From the NCBI GenBank assembly GCA_947380655.1, contig CANCRX010000017.1, positions 1 through 53,955 of the forward strand: a stretch of DNA of 53,955 nt, in the 5' to 3' direction. The translations under genes and the position numbers were made by a program. Shown here one piece after another: positions 1-8,801 of this stretch. The DNA is from Alcaligenaceae bacterium. Its GTDB lineage: Bacteria; Pseudomonadota; Gammaproteobacteria; Burkholderiales; Burkholderiaceae_B. The notes under the pieces are model-generated. The model saw only the letters and a program-made list of their open reading frames with translations, searched no databases and was not told the origin of the DNA. Within the stretch, counting starts at the first letter, position 1; every line of letters begins with the position of its first letter.

Positions 1-29
1 GACACATTTCAACCAACCAAGGGCCCGAT

Positions 30-878
30 ATGAAATCGTTACGAAAAACCGTACTTTCAATGTCAATCCTCGCCGCCACACTGTCTGGCGCCTTATTGAC
101 ACAGTCCGCCCTCGCTGCAGAAGATGTTCAAGCACCTGCCGTAGTGGACCCCGGTCCATTGACCGCCAATGTGACCTTGGTCAATGACTACCGTTATCGC
201 GGTATTTCGCAATCAAATTTCCAGCCTGCTATTCAAGGCGGTTTTGATTATGCGCACGAAAGCGGTTTTTATATCGGCAATTGGAACTCTTCAATTAGCT
301 GGATTTCAGATGCCGCATCCACGTTGCCAGGTAACAGAAGCGTTTCGGCCCCGATCGAAATGGACTTTTACGCAGGTTACAAGCACGAGTGGAAAAAAGG
401 CTTTGCCGCTGATATTGGCGTGTTGCAGTATTACTACCCAACCTCGGGTAACACAGGTTTCTATCAGAACCCCAACACAACCGAGCTGTATGTCGCGCAG
501 AACTTCACGTTTGATGCCGTGACAGGCTTTATCAAGTTTTCCTATGCCGTCACACCTATTTTCGGTACCCCAAACAGCACAGGCTCAAACTACACCGACC
601 TGACGGTCAACTATGACACAGGATTCTGGGGCTTGTCGCTGAATGCGCATGCTGGTTATCAGTATGTGGCAGGCAGTACACTCAATTCAGGTCCATCCAA
701 TAGCTCGCTCTACTCTTACACGGACTGGAAACTAGGTGTGACAAAAGATTTTGGTAGCGGATTGTCAGCCAACATGTCTTATGTTGGTACGAACGCGAAT
801 AACTATGCCTATGTCAACCCTAACGGTACCAACCTGGGTCGTGCGGGATTCCTGATTTCCTTGACCAAAACTTTTTAA
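30..878 (+). CDS. TorF family putative porin (TIGR02001-like outer membrane protein)
   Basis: Protein of 282 residues with a signal peptide ending near residue 29 (ALA-AED) and a beta-barrel pattern of alternating aromatic strands ending in a C-terminal Phe (SLTKTF), typical of outer membrane proteins. The opening barrel segment (NDYRYRGISQSNFQPAIQGG) is characteristic of the TIGR02001/TorF family. In betaproteobacteria this family often sits directly before glnK-amtB, as here (21 bases before the GlnK start), so a role in passage of nitrogen compounds across the outer membrane is inferred from context. An AAGGG ribosome site lies just before the ATG. Only 29 bases upstream are visible, so the promoter (possibly NtrC/sigma-54) cannot be judged. 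Confidence 0.85.
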   Translation: MKSLRKTVLSMSILAATLSGALLTQSALAAEDVQAPAVVDPGPLTANVTLVNDYRYRGISQSNFQPAIQGGFDYAHESGFYIGNWNSSISWISDAASTLPGNRSVSAPIEMDFYAGYKHEWKKGFAADIGVLQYYYPTSGNTGFYQNPNTTELYVAQNFTFDAVTGFIKFSYAVTPIFGTPNSTGSNYTDLTVNYDTGFWGLSLNAHAGYQYVAGSTLNSGPSNSSLYSYTDWKLGVTKDFGSGLSANMSYVGTNANNYAYVNPNGTNLGRAGFLISLTKTF

Positions 879-899
879 TATCAACTCCGGGAGAAACGC

Positions 900-1238
900 G
901 TGAAACTTATCACCGCCATTATCAAGCACTTCAAGCTTGACGAAGTTCGTGCAGCGCTTTCAGAGATCGGCGTGTCTGGCATCACCGTGACTGAAGTAAA
1001 AGGTTTCGGTCGCCAGAAAGGTCACACCGAACTCTATCGCGGTGCTGAATACGTTGTCGACTTTCTGCCAAAGCTGAAAATCGAAACGGCTGTCAGCAAC
1101 GAAATTCTTGACCAAGCAATCGAAGCGATTCAAAAAGCAGCCCACACTGGAAAAATTGGTGATGGCAAGATTTTTGTCACGCAACTCGAACACGTAATCC
1201 GCATTCGTACCGGTGATACCGGCACGTCAGCCCTTTAA
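900..1238 (+). CDS. glnK: P-II nitrogen regulatory protein GlnK
   Basis: 112 residues, the normal P-II length. The T-loop is intact, with the uridylylation tyrosine in ELYRGAEY near residue 51 preceded by the VKGFGRQKGH segment, and the C-terminal signature GKIGDGKIFV is present. P-II trimers sense ATP/ADP and 2-oxoglutarate; GlnK binds and blocks the AmtB channel when nitrogen is plentiful. Start is GTG at 900 with a strong GGGAGA ribosome site. It lies 12 bases before amtB in the usual glnK-amtB operon, so GlnK rather than GlnB is the better name. Confidence 0.95.
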   Translation: MKLITAIIKHFKLDEVRAALSEIGVSGITVTEVKGFGRQKGHTELYRGAEYVVDFLPKLKIETAVSNEILDQAIEAIQKAAHTGKIGDGKIFVTQLEHVIRIRTGDTGTSAL

Positions 1239-1250
1239 GGAAAGGTAATC

Positions 1251-2735
1251 ATGTTGACTCTAATGAAACGCCTCATTGCGGGTTGCGCAATGGCTCTCGC
1301 TGTCGGTGGCGCAAGCTTATCGATTTCCGCACCGGCCTATGCGGCCGACGAAGTAAAACCAGCGGTCACCGCCGCTGCTGCGGCAACGCCCGCTGCAGAA
1401 ACACCTGCCGCTGCACCTGCTTTAGTTCCTAACAAAGCTGATACCGTCTGGATGCTCCTGTCCACGGCACTGGTTCTGTTGATGACCCTGCCTGGTCTGT
1501 CACTGTTTTACGGCGGTCTGACACGCAGCAAAAACATCCTTTCCATCATGATGCAATGTCTGGTGATCTTTTCACTGATCACTGTACTCTGGGCGGTCTA
1601 TGGCTATAGCCTGGCGTTTACAGAGGGCAGCGCATTCATTGGAAAATTCGACCGGCTCTTCCTGGCTGGCATTACTCCAGATACCGTTGCCGCTACCTTC
1701 AGTAAAGGCGTCGTCATCCCTGAGTTTGTCTTCATGGCTTTCCAGGCCGTGTTTGCCACCATCACTTGCTGCCTGATCATCGGTGCCTTTGCTGAGCGTG
1801 CGAAATTTTCCGCAATCCTGTGTTTCATGGTCCTGTGGTTTACTTTCAGCTACTTGCCGATTGCCCACATGGTCTGGTTCTGGCCTGGTCCAGACGAGAT
1901 CAAAGACGCTGCCTCACTTGACGCCATGACAGCTAAAGCTGGCTGGTTGTTCCAAAAAGGTGTGTTGGACTTTGCAGGCGGTACAGTTGTTCACATCAAC
2001 GCAGCGGTTGCCGGTCTGGTTGGCTCGTTCGTGATTGGCAAACGTATTGGTTATGGCAAAGAATCCATGAAGCCACACAACATGGTGTTTGTCATGATCG
2101 GTGCAGCACTGTTGTGGTTTGGCTGGTTCGGTTTCAACGCTGGCTCAGCGCTCGAAGCAAATGGCACTGCCGCATTGGCTTTCATCAATACTTACCTCGC
2201 CACTGCAGCAGCTGTTCTGGGTTGGGTCTTTGCTGAATGGTTGACACGTGGCAAGCCCTCCATGCTCGGTGGCGCTTCGGGTTGCGTTGCAGGTCTGGTC
2301 GCAATCACCCCTGCAGCAGGTTTTGTTGGCCCAATGGGCGCACTTGCAATCGGCGTAGCTGCTGGCGTGCTCTGCCTCTGGGGTGTAACCGGTCTGAAGA
2401 AAATGCTTGGCTCTGACGACTCACTCGACGTATTCGGTATCCATGGTGTTGGCGGTATCGTTGGTGCGATCCTGACGGGTGTGTTTGCAGCGCCTGTACT
2501 GGGCGGCACTGGCGTGTTTGACTATGTCACAGACAAAGTCACACCAGACTACTCAATCGCCACCCAACTCTGGATCCAGGCGCAAGGCGTGATCACCACA
2601 GTGATCTGGTCTGCAGTCGTATCCTACATTGCCTTCAAACTGGTTGATGTCATCATCGGTCTGCGTGTCCCTGAAGATCAGGAGCGCGAAGGTCTGGATG
2701 TCACTTCACACGGCGAATCCGCCTACGAAGGTTAA
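1251..2735 (+). CDS. amtB: Ammonium transporter AmtB
   Basis: 494 residues. A cleavable signal peptide (cleavage after AYA, about residue 31) is followed by an Ala/Pro-rich linker (residues 36-60) and an Amt/MEP/Rh core with about 11 membrane helices. The twin pore histidines are visible in VVHINAA and in GIHGVGGIVG. The protein conducts ammonium/ammonia across the inner membrane as a trimer and is gated by GlnK, encoded just upstream. Ribosome site AAGGAAAGG precedes the ATG. The C-terminal tail (RVPEDQEREGLDVTSHGESAY) is the conserved GlnK-binding region. Confidence 0.96.
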   Translation: MLTLMKRLIAGCAMALAVGGASLSISAPAYAADEVKPAVTAAAAATPAAETPAAAPALVPNKADTVWMLLSTALVLLMTLPGLSLFYGGLTRSKNILSIMMQCLVIFSLITVLWAVYGYSLAFTEGSAFIGKFDRLFLAGITPDTVAATFSKGVVIPEFVFMAFQAVFATITCCLIIGAFAERAKFSAILCFMVLWFTFSYLPIAHMVWFWPGPDEIKDAASLDAMTAKAGWLFQKGVLDFAGGTVVHINAAVAGLVGSFVIGKRIGYGKESMKPHNMVFVMIGAALLWFGWFGFNAGSALEANGTAALAFINTYLATAAAVLGWVFAEWLTRGKPSMLGGASGCVAGLVAITPAAGFVGPMGALAIGVAAGVLCLWGVTGLKKMLGSDDSLDVFGIHGVGGIVGAILTGVFAAPVLGGTGVFDYVTDKVTPDYSIATQLWIQAQGVITTVIWSAVVSYIAFKLVDVIIGLRVPEDQEREGLDVTSHGESAYEG

Positions 2736-2784
2736 TCAGTCAGTCATTCGCGGGTCATAAATTCCCATGACCCGTTTTACAGAC

Positions 2785-2823
2785 AAAAAAATCCCGCCAG
2801 AATAAATTCTGGCGGTTTTTTTT
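2785..2823. terminator. Bidirectional intrinsic terminator between amtB and ompW-like gene
   Basis: A perfect 10-bp inverted repeat (left arm 2794-2803, right arm 2806-2815) is flanked by seven A residues on the left and eight T residues on the right. It can therefore end transcription of amtB on the plus strand and of the convergent OmpW-like gene on the minus strand. Confidence 0.9.
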
Positions 2824-2829
2824 ATAGAC

Positions 2830-3456
2830 TCAAAACCGATAAGCGACGCCGACACCAACAGTGAGAGGATTGAGATTAACCGTTCCCACTTTACTGCCTG
2901 CAATACTGACATCAGTCGCCATCTGAATATATTTCAGATCAACGTTCAAGCCCCAATTTTTATCGAGCATGTAATCAAAACCAATCTGCCCAGCAACGCC
3001 GAAACTGGAATTACTGACCTGTGCTACACCATCTAGAATATTGTTACGTTTGTAGAACAATGTGTAATTCACACCCAGACCCACATAAGGCTTAAATGCA
3101 CCTAAATCTGTAAAGTGATATTGCAATAACAGCGAGGGGGGGAGTGCTGAAATCGTTCCAGCCTTGACTCCGCCGACATTGATATTGATATCCTGCGGAT
3201 AGGTCAACACCAACTCAGCTGCGATATTTTTGGTGAAAAAATAGCTGAAATCAACTTCAGGGATCCAGGTATTTTGCGCTTGAACCTTGGTATCGCCGCC
3301 TAGCGGCAACCCACCGGACTGACCATTTTCAAAACCGAGATAGACAGCTCTGGCGCGAACCATGAAGGGTCCCGGATCCGCTGCCTGCGCTTGCACATTT
3401 GCAACGGACAACATACCAATGGACATAAACGCTGCTGCGACAATTTTCTTACACAT
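2830..3456 (-). CDS. OmpW family outer membrane protein
   Basis: Start chosen at 3456 (MCKKIVAAAF), which has an AGGAACC ribosome site and gives a clean signal peptide ending near VQAQA; the open frame extends 24 codons further upstream but without these. The mature part (about 185 residues) has the OmpW pattern: PFMVRARAVYLG at the start, FSYFFTKNIAAELVLTYP, LLLQYHF, and the final YRF. OmpW proteins are eight-stranded barrels that let small hydrophobic molecules through the outer membrane. Convergent with amtB, sharing the terminator at 2785-2823. Confidence 0.88.
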   Translation of the reverse strand: MCKKIVAAAFMSIGMLSVANVQAQAADPGPFMVRARAVYLGFENGQSGGLPLGGDTKVQAQNTWIPEVDFSYFFTKNIAAELVLTYPQDININVGGVKAGTISALPPSLLLQYHFTDLGAFKPYVGLGVNYTLFYKRNNILDGVAQVSNSSFGVAGQIGFDYMLDKNWGLNVDLKYIQMATDVSIAGSKVGTVNLNPLTVGVGVAYRF

Positions 3457-3568
3457 AATGGTTCCTTTTTTGTAGTGTGTAAGTAAATCGTAGAGCGCCA
3501 TACAATAAATTTTCTTGATGTAACGCAAGTCAATTGAGCTAGCCTACGCAGATCCCTTGCGTTAAATC

Positions 3569-3608
3569 AAAAATCCCGTCCATTGCGCATAAAAGCAATG
3601 GACGGGAT
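3569..3608 (-). terminator. Intrinsic terminator of the uspA-peroxiredoxin unit
   Basis: A perfect 14-bp inverted repeat (3573-3586 and 3595-3608) with an 8-base loop; on the minus strand it is followed by a run of five T (3573-3569). It lies 48 bases after the stop codon of the peroxiredoxin gene. Confidence 0.9.
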
Positions 3609-3655
3609 CAGGTCATTCAATCACGCGTGCGCATCAAGCGTCACGCATGCAAGCA

Positions 3656-4159
3656 TTAAATTGCTTTGATCATTGAGGCAGCGTCGCTGACTTCGAAAGC
3701 ACCAGGGCCTTCGACATGCAGGACCTTGACCACACCATCAACAATATAAGCGGCATAGCGCTGTGAACGCACGCCCATGCCACGCGCCGTGAGATCAAGC
3801 TCCAGGCCAAGCGCCTTAGTCCACAAGGCTGAGCCATCACCCATCATGCGGACTTTGCCGCCGACTTTTTGATCACGCCCCCAGGCACCCATTACAAAAG
3901 CGTCATTGACTGCAACACACCAGACCTCATCCACGCCTTTCGCTTTGATCGCATCGAAATGCTCAACATAGCCAGGTACGTGCTTGGCTGAGCAGGTCGG
4001 TGTAAACGCACCAGGCAACGCAAACATCAGAATTTTTTTACCCTTAACCAGATCTGCAACTTGAAACGCGTTAGGTCCCAACGTACAGCCAGCCGTTTCT
4101 GTTTCGATGAATTCAGTCAATGTGCCTTCTGGCACGTGATCGCCGACTTTAATTGTCAT
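3656..4159 (-). CDS. Peroxiredoxin (Prx5 family)
   Basis: 167 residues, usual for Prx5-type thiol peroxidases. The peroxidatic site GAFTPTCSAKHVPGY carries Cys56 in the PxxxTxxC motif; Cys25 and Cys81 are the other cysteines, so a possible resolving cysteine is not at the standard place. The enzyme reduces hydrogen peroxide and alkyl hydroperoxides, probably with glutathione/glutaredoxin or thioredoxin as donor. It lies 33 bases after a universal stress protein gene with no terminator between, so the two are probably cotranscribed as a stress unit that ends at the terminator 3569-3608. Confidence 0.92.
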   Translation of the reverse strand: MTIKVGDHVPEGTLTEFIETETAGCTLGPNAFQVADLVKGKKILMFALPGAFTPTCSAKHVPGYVEHFDAIKAKGVDEVWCVAVNDAFVMGAWGRDQKVGGKVRMMGDGSALWTKALGLELDLTARGMGVRSQRYAAYIVDGVVKVLHVEGPGAFEVSDAASMIKAI

Positions 4160-4192
4160 ATTTGTTCTCCGTAGAATATTGATTGAGTTTGT

Positions 4193-4654
4193 TTAGGCTT
4201 CGTCTTTTACACGATAGACTAATGTCGAGGTATGGGTCAGCGACAACACTTTGGTCGTGACACTACCGAGCAAAATACGCGACAGACCACTGCGACCATG
4301 ACTACCGATAAAAATCATGTCGCAATGGTTGTCCTTGGCTGCTTGCACAATCCCGTCAGCCACATTGAAATTAGAAACAGCGTGCGAGGTGACTTTCACA
4401 CCGGCCGTTTCCGCACGATCGACCACATGCTGAAGATAAACCTTGGCCTGATCCGAGGTGACCTTATCGTAATCCTCATCACTGATCGCGTAGGCAGCTG
4501 CCATACCATCAAAGCCGATGGTTGAAGCAAAAGGCTGCGTCACATAGAGCGCGACGACTTCAGCACCGTTTGTGCGGGCAAAAGAGATTCCTGCATTGGC
4601 GGACTGAGCCGAAAGTGGGGAACCGTCAGTTGGAATAAGAATTTTGTTGAACAT
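4193..4654 (-). CDS. Universal stress protein (UspA family)
   Basis: 153 residues, single Usp domain. The N-terminal strand MFNKILIPTDGS and the nucleotide-binding signature GSHGRSGLSRILLGSVT (Gly-X2-Gly-X9-Gly-Ser type) are intact, so this is an ATP-binding class member. Such proteins are induced by starvation and oxidative stress. Start ATG at 4654 follows an AGGAGC ribosome site. First gene of a probable two-gene unit with the peroxiredoxin. Confidence 0.93.
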   Translation of the reverse strand: MFNKILIPTDGSPLSAQSANAGISFARTNGAEVVALYVTQPFASTIGFDGMAAAYAISDEDYDKVTSDQAKVYLQHVVDRAETAGVKVTSHAVSNFNVADGIVQAAKDNHCDMIFIGSHGRSGLSRILLGSVTTKVLSLTHTSTLVYRVKDEA

Positions 4655-4755
4655 GGTGTCTGCTCCTGAAAATACATTTATTGATTAATACTAATCCGAA
4701 ATACAAAATATTTCTTGAATATCAACAGCCTGTCATACAGGGAGTGTGATTCAGC

Positions 4756-5097
4756 TTAACCGCCCGATGCGGCACGGTATAACACCGTACAACGGGTACC
4801 CGTCCTGCAATAAGCGAGAACCGGAGCGGGGAGTGTTTCGAGTAACTCGGCAAAGCGTGTGACATCTTGTGCAGTCATACCGCCACTGACCACTGGCTGA
4901 TACTCAACGGTCAATCCGGCCGCGCGTGCGGCCTCCATGACGGATGCTGCAGTAGGCTGATCCGGACCACCTTCGAAATCTGGGCGATTAATAATCACGC
5001 TCTTAAAGCCAGCAGCGGCCACAGCCGCCATATCAGCAGCAGCAAGCTGAGGGGCGACAGCAAAGTCCTCTGTCAAGGAACTAATAGGGGTAGACAT
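4756..5097 (-). CDS. TIGR01244-type sulfur transferase/phosphatase-like protein
   Basis: Start placed at 5097 (MSTPISSLTEDF), which has an AGGAG ribosome site; the open frame runs 50 codons further up but overlaps the next gene. The 113-residue product has the pattern of the 'beta-lactamase hydrolase-like' family (DUF442/TIGR01244): AAAGFKSVIINRPDFEGGPDQP, then the P-loop YCRTGTRCT, a Cys-X5-Arg-type anion loop like that of dual-specificity phosphatases. In related proteins this domain is linked to persulfide/sulfide metabolism (Blh, Bigr). The exact activity here is unknown. It follows the SUMF1-like gene by 46 bases on the same strand. Confidence 0.82.
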   Translation of the reverse strand: MSTPISSLTEDFAVAPQLAAADMAAVAAAGFKSVIINRPDFEGGPDQPTAASVMEAARAAGLTVEYQPVVSGGMTAQDVTRFAELLETLPAPVLAYCRTGTRCTVLYRAASGG

Positions 5098-5143
5098 TGC
5101 GGGCTCCTGAGGAAATCCGAGTATTGAATAACTTAACAATATA

Positions 5144-5839
5144 TCAGTATACGCAGCGAAAGCCGACATAGACCACGTATAAATCGGCAGGTTTGTATTG
5201 CATACCTTCGCGCCGCATTTTTGAAGGGCCATACCACCAGGAACCACCCGCAGTCAGCCGCGTTGGGCCTTGCGCATCGGCCAACCACTCCCAGGTATTG
5301 GCCCCCATGTCATAGAGGCCATTGACACCGAGCTTTGTCGCACCAACTGGGGCATGACGTGCCCAGCCATCTTCGGCCCCCTCAACGTTCGCGCCTTGCG
5401 GACTATCGCCGGTGGGATAAGGGTAGGTTTTGCCCTGGACGAAGGGTGCAGGGGGATTGGTACGCTGCTCGGTATAGGCCGCCTGCACCCACTGAGCCTG
5501 AGTGGGCAAAGCACCCCCCGCATCCTGACAAAAAGCCTGTGCCTCAAACCAGTTGATATGCACAGCCGGCTCGTTGGGCTGGCCAGCCACGCCGAAAGGC
5601 GTTTTCCAGGTCCAGCCAGGCCGGCGCTGCCATCCCATCACATACTCAAACCCACCACCTTCTCGTTCAGCTGCGGTCGTCACCTGCTTACGTTGAGCGT
5701 ACTCAGCAAAACGACCAATGCTGACCTCGGTCTGATCAATTTTGAAATCACCCAAATCAACACGTACATTGTCAGCATGGGAGATTGAGGCAGACAGAGA
5801 GCTTAAGACAGTGACTAAGAGAAGGAAAGAATATTTCAT
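5144..5839 (-). CDS. Exported formylglycine-generating-enzyme-like (SUMF1) protein
   Basis: 231 residues with a signal peptide (cleavage about ISHA-DN, residue 22). The rest matches the FGE-sulfatase fold: FKIDQTEVSIGRFAEY, PAVHINWFEAQAFCQDAGG, LPTQAQWVQAA, YDMGANTWEWL, GGSWW and the terminal GFRC. True FGEs oxidise a cysteine of sulfatases using a copper-bound Cys pair near the C-terminus; here only Cys in GFRC is near that region, so sulfatase activation is unlikely and a binding or other role is more probable. No sulfatase gene is in the window. Confidence 0.82.
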   Translation of the reverse strand: MKYSFLLLVTVLSSLSASISHADNVRVDLGDFKIDQTEVSIGRFAEYAQRKQVTTAAEREGGGFEYVMGWQRRPGWTWKTPFGVAGQPNEPAVHINWFEAQAFCQDAGGALPTQAQWVQAAYTEQRTNPPAPFVQGKTYPYPTGDSPQGANVEGAEDGWARHAPVGATKLGVNGLYDMGANTWEWLADAQGPTRLTAGGSWWYGPSKMRREGMQYKPADLYVVYVGFRCVY

Positions 5840-5963
5840 GTTCCAGGCAGCGGCAGGGTTGGTCCAGGGGCTACATTTGAGGGATACTGCACTGTAGCAA
5901 ATGCAGAATTTTCCATTTAATCAAATTTCAATCAAATTCTAATTAAAAACCTCAGGAGACAAC

Positions 5964-6575
5964 ATGATTCTCGTTGGCCGTTATGCATCACCTTTCGTTC
6001 GTCGCGTAGCTGTCACGCTGCAATGGGTCGGGATGAAATACGAGCACAAAGTGCTCTCAACTGCAAAGGACGCCGAGGCCATCAAACAATACAATCCGAT
6101 GGCGAAGGTCCCGGTTCTCCTGATGAACAATGGAGAGCATCTGATCGAGAGCGCGGCGATTATCGAGACCGTTCTTGAAATGTCCCCCGGCCAGCGACTA
6201 CTACCCGCAAGCGGTGACGCGCGACGCCATATCCTGCAGCACTGCGCCATCATGACAAACACGCTGGACAAAGCCGTACAAGCCATCTATGAGCCAGTTA
6301 AACGCCCTGCAGAAAAAGTCCATGAGCCATTTCTCGAAGGCCTCAGAGGACAAATGCACGCCGGTCTGGTGATGCTGGAGGCGTTTGCTGCGCGTGGAGA
6401 TTTACCGGGTGACGCCAACGCTACGCTGGCAGATCTGACTGTCGCGGTTGGCTGGCGCTTTCTGAATAAAACAGCTCCTACGGTCGCGCAAATCAAAGAC
6501 TTCCCCCTGCTCGCTGCCCACTCGGCGCGGTGTGAAGCAATGCCGGCATTTCTGGCTTGCCAGCCCGAAGCCTGA
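5964..6575 (+). CDS. Glutathione S-transferase
   Basis: 203 residues with an N-terminal thioredoxin-like GST domain (MILVGRYASPFVRRVAVTLQ; the Ser of ASPFVRR is in the catalytic place; glutathione-binding IESAAI with Glu-Ser near residue 62) and an alpha-helical C-terminal domain (ATLADLTVAVGWRF). Cytosolic. A GGAGACAAC ribosome site precedes the ATG. The MFS gene begins two bases after its stop, so the two are likely one transcript. Confidence 0.92.
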   Translation: MILVGRYASPFVRRVAVTLQWVGMKYEHKVLSTAKDAEAIKQYNPMAKVPVLLMNNGEHLIESAAIIETVLEMSPGQRLLPASGDARRHILQHCAIMTNTLDKAVQAIYEPVKRPAEKVHEPFLEGLRGQMHAGLVMLEAFAARGDLPGDANATLADLTVAVGWRFLNKTAPTVAQIKDFPLLAAHSARCEAMPAFLACQPEA

Positions 6576-6577
6576 CC

Positions 6578-7804
6578 ATGCAGCCCATCACCAAGCCCAA
6601 ACTTTTCCACGGTTGGTGGATGGTTTGGGGATGCTTGGTGGTTGCCATCGTCGCCTGGTCATTTGCGCTCTATGGGCCGAGCGTCTATCTGCACACACTA
6701 AGTCGCATACATCACTGGCCGATTGGCGTCATTTCCTCGGCACTGACGCTGTCGTTTCTCGTCAATGCCTCGGTATTAGGATTTGTCGGTGCTGCGATTG
6801 CACGGTATGGTCCCAGCCGCATGATGGGGGCAGGCGCTTGCATCATGGCTTGTGGCTTGGTCATGACAGGTCAGGTTGCTGAGATATGGCAGGTTTTTGC
6901 AGCGTTTTCTTTGATTGGTCTGGGTTGGTCGTGCCTGTCAACTACCGCCATCACCTCCTCACTCGCTCCGTGGTTCGAACGCTACCAGGGCAGAGCCGTC
7001 TCCACCGCAATGCTCGGCGCAAGCATTGGCGGGATGGTGGGGATACCTTTTTTGTTGATGCTCATCAATGCGTTGGGCTTTTCGCTGGCAATGCTTTGGG
7101 TAGGCTTTATTTTACTGGCGACCGTGTTACCGATCAGTGTGTTGGTCATGAAACACCGCCCACAAGATCTTGCTTTGACTCCCGATGGCTTACCCGCAGA
7201 CCCGACAAAAAAAATCGTCGAGACTAAAACCTGGACGCGGATGCAAGCGTTACGTTCGATCAAATTGCAAACCATCATGCTTGCGTTTGGTCTGGCCTTA
7301 CTCGTGCAGATTGGTTTTCTCACTCACCAAGTTTCGTTACTGCTCACCATGCTTGATGAGTTTGGCACCAGCCTGTGCGTAACCGGCGCAGCACTACTGG
7401 CGTTTACCGCCAGACTTGTCCTGGCTCGCTTTGCCGACCGTCTGGATGTTCGAATGGTTGCCTGTGCGGTACTGATTCAGGCAGGGATCGCCACAGGTAT
7501 CGCCGCCCTGTTTCCAGACGCCCCTTGGGCAATCGTCACAGCCGTCCTGATGTACGGCATGACGGCCGGCAACACGACCACCTTACCCCCTGTCATCGTT
7601 CGACGTGAATTTGGTGCCGTTTCCTTCGGCGTAGTGTTTGGAATCTGCGCCACGCTCATGCAAATCATGTCGGCAATGGGGCCAGCCTTTTTTGGACTGA
7701 TGCGAGACGGCAGCGGTAGCTATCAGCTACCGCTCGCACTGTCAGCCGGGATGAACTTTTTAGCAGCGATCGTTGTGATGATCGGTCGTCAGCATAAAGC
7801 TTAA
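6578..7804 (+). CDS. MFS transporter
   Basis: 408 residues from the ATG at 6578 (MQPITKPKLFHGWWMVWG), two bases after the GST stop; the open frame could start at 6557 inside the GST gene but the later ATG fits better. Twelve hydrophobic segments in two halves separated by a charged loop (about residues 195-230). The HGWWMV start and the lack of a large soluble domain resemble the oxalate/formate-antiporter-like MFS branch (OFA/MCT-like). Substrate unknown; the pairing with a GST suggests export of a conjugate or toxic compound, an inference from context only. Confidence 0.88.
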   Translation: MQPITKPKLFHGWWMVWGCLVVAIVAWSFALYGPSVYLHTLSRIHHWPIGVISSALTLSFLVNASVLGFVGAAIARYGPSRMMGAGACIMACGLVMTGQVAEIWQVFAAFSLIGLGWSCLSTTAITSSLAPWFERYQGRAVSTAMLGASIGGMVGIPFLLMLINALGFSLAMLWVGFILLATVLPISVLVMKHRPQDLALTPDGLPADPTKKIVETKTWTRMQALRSIKLQTIMLAFGLALLVQIGFLTHQVSLLLTMLDEFGTSLCVTGAALLAFTARLVLARFADRLDVRMVACAVLIQAGIATGIAALFPDAPWAIVTAVLMYGMTAGNTTTLPPVIVRREFGAVSFGVVFGICATLMQIMSAMGPAFFGLMRDGSGSYQLPLALSAGMNFLAAIVVMIGRQHKA

Positions 7805-7850
7805 AACAAGCGCTCCGCCCTCTCCTCCACTATGTAGTTCAACCCGGTCC

Positions 7851-8648
7851 TCACCAAGGCATTTTTGGCAGGATAGGATTCATCCCTGTCTTCTTGATGA
7901 TCGGTGCGGCTTCAGGAGAAGCCAAAAACTGAATCAGATCACGCGCAGTCTGTCGATCTTTTACATTACTGGTAATACCCGCTGAAAAGGGAATCGTTTG
8001 CTGAACCTCTGCAGGGATCTCACCGATAAAATCAAGCCCATCAATAGAGATTAGCTCACTGACCTGCTGAAAACCTAACTCGGCCTCGCCACGCGCGACG
8101 ACTGAGCCGACACGTTCGCTATAAATCTTTTTGGCTGTCTGCTTCATTTGCTCAGCCACACCAAGCTTTTCAAACAACTCCGTGGACAAATACGTTCCGC
8201 TCGCACTGGCCGAATAGGCAACAGATTTAGCGTCCAGCAATGTTTTCTTCAACGCAGCGACCGTGCTGATGTCTGGCTTAGGCGCCCCCTTTTTTACCGA
8301 GGCACCAATCGTTGAATTTGCCAAGTCCACACGCGTACCGGCGGTGACATCACCCTTTTTGATAAAGCCGTCCAAGGCAGAGCCGGCAAGGATGAGTACA
8401 TCAAAAGTCTCGCCTTTAGAGAGTCGGGTCGGGATCGAGTCATGTGCCGTGCCCATAGATGAACCAAACGAAATCTTGACCGTATTACCCGATTTCTTTT
8501 CATAGACAGGTGCCAGCTCTTTAAAAGCCGTCGCAAATGCGCCTGAAGTAATGACATGAATTTCGGCAGCACCCGCAGCAGTACCAAAGAGGCCCGTGAC
8601 CAAGATGGCCGTTAGCATTGAGCGTCTAAGAATTGAACATTGCATCAT
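7851..8648 (-). CDS. ModA-like periplasmic substrate-binding protein
   Basis: 265 residues from ATG 8648 (MMQCSILRRSML), which has a GGAGAC ribosome site five bases upstream; the open frame extends 42 codons further but without support. Signal peptide ends near GAAA-EIHVITSGAF. The mature part has the molybdate/extracellular binding fold: ELAPVYEKKSGNTVKISFGS, DVLILAGSALDGFIKKGDV, ASASGTYLSTELFEKLG, and the C-terminal FLASPEAAPIIKKTGMNP. ModB/ModC genes are absent from the neighbourhood, so it is an orphan binding protein and the ligand (oxyanion or small organic acid) is not assured. Confidence 0.85.
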   Translation of the reverse strand: MMQCSILRRSMLTAILVTGLFGTAAGAAEIHVITSGAFATAFKELAPVYEKKSGNTVKISFGSSMGTAHDSIPTRLSKGETFDVLILAGSALDGFIKKGDVTAGTRVDLANSTIGASVKKGAPKPDISTVAALKKTLLDAKSVAYSASASGTYLSTELFEKLGVAEQMKQTAKKIYSERVGSVVARGEAELGFQQVSELISIDGLDFIGEIPAEVQQTIPFSAGITSNVKDRQTARDLIQFLASPEAAPIIKKTGMNPILPKMPW

Positions 8649-8801
8649 TTTTTGTCTCCACCACAGCATTATGTTGTTGATTGCCCTAGACAATAACCAA
8701 TAAGTCACGCGATGACAATGTGTTGACGCCAGGCCATTCGTCGTTGCAATATTGGGGTTGAACAATTGAACCAATAAGACTCACAATAATCAGGAGACGC
8801 T

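Noticed and set aside
1572..1868. Minus-strand open frames inside amtB
   Set aside because: Antisense shadows of the membrane protein gene.
5270..5788. Plus-strand open frame of 172 codons over the SUMF1-like gene
   Set aside because: Antisense shadow of a gene with a signal peptide and family motifs; no ribosome site and no recognisable domain.
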